DNA from: Thermoplasmata archaeon
GTDB lineage: Archaea > Thermoplasmatota > Thermoplasmata > SG8-5 > JAGLSY01
Length of the DNA: 8,397 nt
Direction: 5' to 3'
Assembly: GCA_023135545.1 (NCBI GenBank)
Contig: JAGLSY010000209.1
Coordinates: 1-8,397, forward strand
The notes below the pieces were generated by a model. It was not told the origin of the DNA, did no database searches, and worked only from the letters and a program-made list of their open reading frames with translations. Below, one piece after another: positions 6,018-8,397 of this stretch. Position 1 is the stretch's first letter, and every line of letters starts with the position of its first letter. The position numbers and the translations under genes are program-made.

Positions 6018-6055
6018 ATTGCACGTTCATGCCAACGATTGCACGATTGTGCCAA
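6018..6055 (+). repeat. Two 18-bp direct repeats, 20-bp period, upstream of a TATA box
   Basis: ATTGCACGTTCATGCCAA (6018-6035) and ATTGCACGATTGTGCCAA (6038-6055) match at 15 of 18 positions and are set 20 bp apart, two helical turns. Each unit begins TTGCA and ends TGCCAA, a loose dyad, as expected for a dimeric regulator. They lie directly before the TATA element at 6063-6069, the usual place for an archaeal activator or a repressor overlapping the BRE. Confidence 0.6.
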
Positions 6056-6062
6056 TAATACA

Positions 6063-6069
6063 ATATATA
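6063..6069 (+). promoter_or_regulatory. TATA box of the Beta_propel surface gene
   Basis: ATATATA, flanked by CA and C, predicts transcription start near 6092 and a leader of about 40 nt. An AGGAAG at 6119-6124, 7 nt before ATG 6132, is a fair ribosome site. A second A/T run (6078-6090) is too close to the start region to be preferred. Confidence 0.55.
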
Positions 6070-6131
6070 CTCACGGCCATTTTTTAATTAGAAAACAGAA
6101 AAAGAAGTAAAAGGAAACAGGAAGTGTAAAG

Positions 6132-8051
6132 ATGAAAAATGAAATAATTGCCATGATAGTGATTGCGTGCGTGTTCGTGAGCGGCATCATCATCTCTGCG
6201 TCAAGCCAGGGAGATGTGGACAATCCAAAGAATATCATTATTCCATCAGGGGAAGGGGCCAACACAGACCACATACCCATCACCTTCTCAAGCTGGGAAA
6301 GCCAGGATGTTGATGATGATGGTGATGATATTCCAGGGCTTGATAGATTTGGTTCATTTCAGGATATTGTCGATTATCTTGATATTGACCTGAATGCGAG
6401 CACTGGCTATGGATACCCGACCTATTATCGGTTTGAGAACCAGAACATGATGGTGGACGAGGGCGCATCGATCGGTTCACCCAGTTTGAGCTTCAGCTTC
6501 GATGATGCCGATGGTTCGAGCAAATTGGGAGGCGATTATTCATCGACCAATGTGCAGGTGGATGGCGTGGACGAGGGCGACATCGTGAAGACCGATGGGA
6601 ATTACGCCTATATCGTGTCCAGCGACCGCTCCACCCTCATGATAATCGATGTCCGGCCGGCCGAAGAGATGAAGATAATAACACGGATAAAAATGGATTC
6701 CAGCATAGTGGATATTTACCTGGTCGGGGACAAGCTAGTCATGATTGGCCAGAGCTACTTCTTCGAGGGCGGCCTCTACAGGAGCAGTTATCAATATTCC
6801 AACCAGCCGGTTATCGATATTCAGGTGCTGGAGTTGAACGACAGGGTAAATGTCACGCAGGCCAGGAACGAAACCCTGAAAGGGCATTACCACACTTCCA
6901 GGATAATCGACGACCACCTCTACCTGGTTTCCACGATATCTGGCTATACCCTCAGGGCCGAAAAGGAATTGCCCATCCCCGCAAACAGGACCTACTGCAT
7001 CGAGAATGACGAGGTCTCACAGCAGTTTACTTCTTTCATGTCCATGAACATCGAAGATAACACAACCGAATCCAAGGTTGCCACAATCCTGATGAGCACA
7101 GCCAGCAACATCTACGTTTCCAGCGGTAATATTTACATAACCCACATGGACTACGGAAACCATGATGATTGGGTATGGAATGACGGGCGGAGAACCCAGG
7201 CTACGGTTATCCACAAACTGTCACTGGACGGCGACACCATCTCCTATGTGACAAGCGGCAAGGTGCCTGGCTATCTGCTTAACAGATACTCGATGGACGA
7301 GTTTGGCGGGTATTTCAGGGTGGCCACCACAACCAACTGGGGCTCCAGCAACCAGGTTTATGTGCTTGATTATGATCTGGAAATCGTGGGAAGCATCGAA
7401 GATATCGCGCCCGGCGAGAGAATATACTCGGCCAGATTTGTCGGGGAAAAGGCGTATCTTGTAACTTTCAGGCAGGTGGACCCCTTCTTCGTGATAGACC
7501 TGAGCGACCCGGAGGACCCCGAGATACTGGGCGAGCTGAAGATACCCGGCTATTCGGATTATCTCCACCCCTATGACGAGAACCACATAATCGGCATCGG
7601 CAAGGACGGCAGGTCGGTCAAGGTTTCGCTATTCGATGTTACAGATGTCGAGAACCCGAAGGAGCTGGACACCATGATGATAGGTGACTGGGGCTCGGAT
7701 TCCAAGGCCCTTTACGACACCCACGCCTTCCTGTTCAGCAGGGAGAGGAACATGCTGGTCATGCCCATGTACGTATATGGAAATTATAATTCATACTATG
7801 GCCAGGATAACTGGGCCGGGGCTTACGTCTTCGATATTTCCCCGGAAAACGGCATAACGCTGAAGGCGGAGATCAGCCATGAGGTTGAGATGGAAGATGA
7901 TGTTTACATGCCCTACAACTACTACAACTACTTCGAGCAGGCCGACAGGTCATTCTACATCGACGATGTGCTGTTCACGGTATCGTACCAGATGTTGAAA
8001 GCCACCAGCCTGGACGACTACGACCACATAAAGACTATCAACTTGGATTAG
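6132..8051 (+). CDS. Exported Beta_propel-domain protein (PF09826/COG4880 type)
   Basis: This is a secreted or membrane-tethered protein of the family annotated as containing a C-terminal beta-propeller distantly related to WD-40. Its biochemical role is not established. Residues 1-24 are a signal peptide or N-terminal anchor (Lys2, hydrophobic 5-21, SAS-SQ as possible cleavage). An acidic stretch DVDDDGDD (59-66) follows. The family hallmark STNVQVDGVDEGDIVKTDG lies at 138-156, then YAYIVSSDRSTLMIIDV begins the blades. Later blade motifs include DDHLYLVST (260-268), EKAYLVTFRQVDPFFVIDLS (439-458) and ENHIIGIG (483-490). Length (639) is normal for the family. Five sequons (Asn88, 240, 246, 285 and 310) fit an outside location. 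No C-terminal anchor is visible, so if the signal is cleaved the protein is free or held by partners. It follows another propeller gene in the same orientation but has its own promoter and repeats, so co-expression is possible but not proven. Confidence 0.92.
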   Translation: MKNEIIAMIVIACVFVSGIIISASSQGDVDNPKNIIIPSGEGANTDHIPITFSSWESQDVDDDGDDIPGLDRFGSFQDIVDYLDIDLNASTGYGYPTYYRFENQNMMVDEGASIGSPSLSFSFDDADGSSKLGGDYSSTNVQVDGVDEGDIVKTDGNYAYIVSSDRSTLMIIDVRPAEEMKIITRIKMDSSIVDIYLVGDKLVMIGQSYFFEGGLYRSSYQYSNQPVIDIQVLELNDRVNVTQARNETLKGHYHTSRIIDDHLYLVSTISGYTLRAEKELPIPANRTYCIENDEVSQQFTSFMSMNIEDNTTESKVATILMSTASNIYVSSGNIYITHMDYGNHDDWVWNDGRRTQATVIHKLSLDGDTISYVTSGKVPGYLLNRYSMDEFGGYFRVATTTNWGSSNQVYVLDYDLEIVGSIEDIAPGERIYSARFVGEKAYLVTFRQVDPFFVIDLSDPEDPEILGELKIPGYSDYLHPYDENHIIGIGKDGRSVKVSLFDVTDVENPKELDTMMIGDWGSDSKALYDTHAFLFSRERNMLVMPMYVYGNYNSYYGQDNWAGAYVFDISPENGITLKAEISHEVEMEDDVYMPYNYYNYFEQADRSFYIDDVLFTVSYQMLKATSLDDYDHIKTINLD

Positions 8052-8084
8052 AAACACTCCATAAAAATCTTAAAACGTCTGGTA

Positions 8085-8115
8085 AAGCGCCATGTTTTTG
8101 CCCACAATGGCGCTT
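8085..8115. terminator. Hairpin terminator between convergent genes
   Basis: AAGCGCCAT (8085-8093) pairs perfectly with ATGGCGCTT (8107-8115), loop 13 nt. T-rich sequence follows on the plus strand (8116-8131). On the minus strand the sequence after the stem is also T-rich (complement of 8060-8084). It can therefore end transcription of the Beta_propel gene and of the convergent MEMO gene. Confidence 0.7.
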
Positions 8116-8125
8116 AATTTATCTT

Positions 8126-8151
8126 TTATTTCACGACAATGCCGGCTTAGC
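8126..8151 (-). pseudogene. Diverged second copy of the MEMO gene's last codons
   Basis: Bases 8128-8151 match 8214-8237 at 20 of 24 positions, 86 bp apart. Read on the minus strand in the same codon phase, 8126-8149 give stop-A-G-I-V-V-K-stop, against Y-A-S-I-V-V-K-stop at the true gene end. Of the codon differences, GCC/GCG, GTC/GTT and TAA/TGA are synonymous. The pattern suggests a displaced former 3' end or a tail duplication. The match is short, so chance is not excluded. Confidence 0.45.
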
Positions 8152-8211
8152 ATCATAAATCAAAATTTACATAACTCAATGATGCACGCTGACCATTATT
8201 GTTTCATGCAT

Positions 8212-8397
8212 TCATTTCACAACAATGCTCGCATAGCCTACCACATCGGCCATCGGCCTGACATCCCCGGACGTCGCATATTTGAGAAGCTCGGCCTTCG
8301 TGCCGTTGACCGCCTCCAGCATGGCCATTATCGGCCCGTAGCCGCATGCCGAGATGTTGTGGCGCGTTATGGTGGTGTAAAAGCCCTTGGTGTCCAG
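8212..8397 (-). CDS. C-terminal part of a MEMO-family protein (AmmeMemoRadiSam subunit B type)
   Basis: On the minus strand the frame enters from the right edge and ends at TGA (complement of 8212-8214), giving 61 residues. The stretches FYTTITRHNISACGYGPIMA (6-25) and LLKYATSGDVRPMADVVGYA (37-56) are characteristic of the C terminus of the MEMO1/AmmeMemoRadiSam system B family. This family has a dioxygenase-like fold related to extradiol ring-cleavage enzymes. In archaea it is often encoded near an AMMECR1 protein and a radical SAM protein. The Cys at fragment residue 18 (in SACGYGPI) probably corresponds to the conserved metal-site Cys of the family. The partners, if present, would lie beyond position 8397. 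The gene is convergent with the Beta_propel gene and shares the hairpin at 8085-8115 as terminator. Confidence 0.88.
   Translation of the reverse strand: MDTKGFYTTITRHNISACGYGPIMAMLEAVNGTKAELLKYATSGDVRPMADVVGYASIVVK

Noticed and set aside
5870..6058. Possible 62-residue small protein between the two propeller genes
   Set aside because: Its start lies inside the hairpin stem, no ribosome site or promoter fits, and it runs through the 20-bp repeats.

Overview
The window reads as chromosomal DNA of an archaeon, most likely a member of the Thermoplasmatota or a related euryarchaeal lineage. The evidence is an archaeal-type two-domain Elp3, TATA-box promoters about 25 bp upstream of starts (one giving a leaderless message), GAGGT ribosome sites 6 nt before three starts, a DUF2683-type antitoxin, a MEMO-family gene and exported beta-propeller proteins with Asp-rich calcium-type repeats. 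The taxonomic placement is an inference from protein style, not from a marker gene.

Positions 1-1273 (+) form a tight operon: the 3' end of a membrane-protein gene, a GNAT acetyltransferase with an unusual Glu/Val tail, and a four-helix membrane protein ending in a zinc ribbon. The last two overlap by ATGA. A GAGGTA hexanucleotide repeat encodes the acidic tail and also supplies a ladder of Shine-Dalgarno sequences for the overlapping gene.

Positions 1422-3029 (+) hold elp3, the wobble-uridine tRNA modification enzyme, with its own TATA box and an apparently leaderless start. Positions 3066-3625 (+) are an A/T-rich toxin-antitoxin cassette (DUF2683/ribbon-helix-helix-like antitoxin, RelE/ParE-family toxin). 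Its promoter carries a dyad of GTTAT boxes phased at 10 bp, a strong candidate autoregulatory operator.

Positions 3681-8051 (+) hold two large cell-surface genes, each with its own promoter. The first product has five membrane helices, a thrombospondin-type-3-like calcium motif and a PQQ/BamB-like propeller of about eight blades. The second is an exported protein of the Beta_propel family (Pfam PF09826/COG4880 type). A perfect 11-bp hairpin, a spacer and two 20-bp-spaced direct repeats lie between them.

Positions 8085-8397 contain a hairpin terminator between convergent genes and, on the minus strand, the last 61 codons of a MEMO-family gene. A diverged, codon-aligned second copy of that gene's last codons lies beyond its stop. 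Most of the window is ordinary core or surface-protein content. The parts that look least described are the five-helix propeller protein, the phased operator of the toxin-antitoxin cassette, the repeat that doubles as a ribosome-site ladder, and the displaced MEMO tail.
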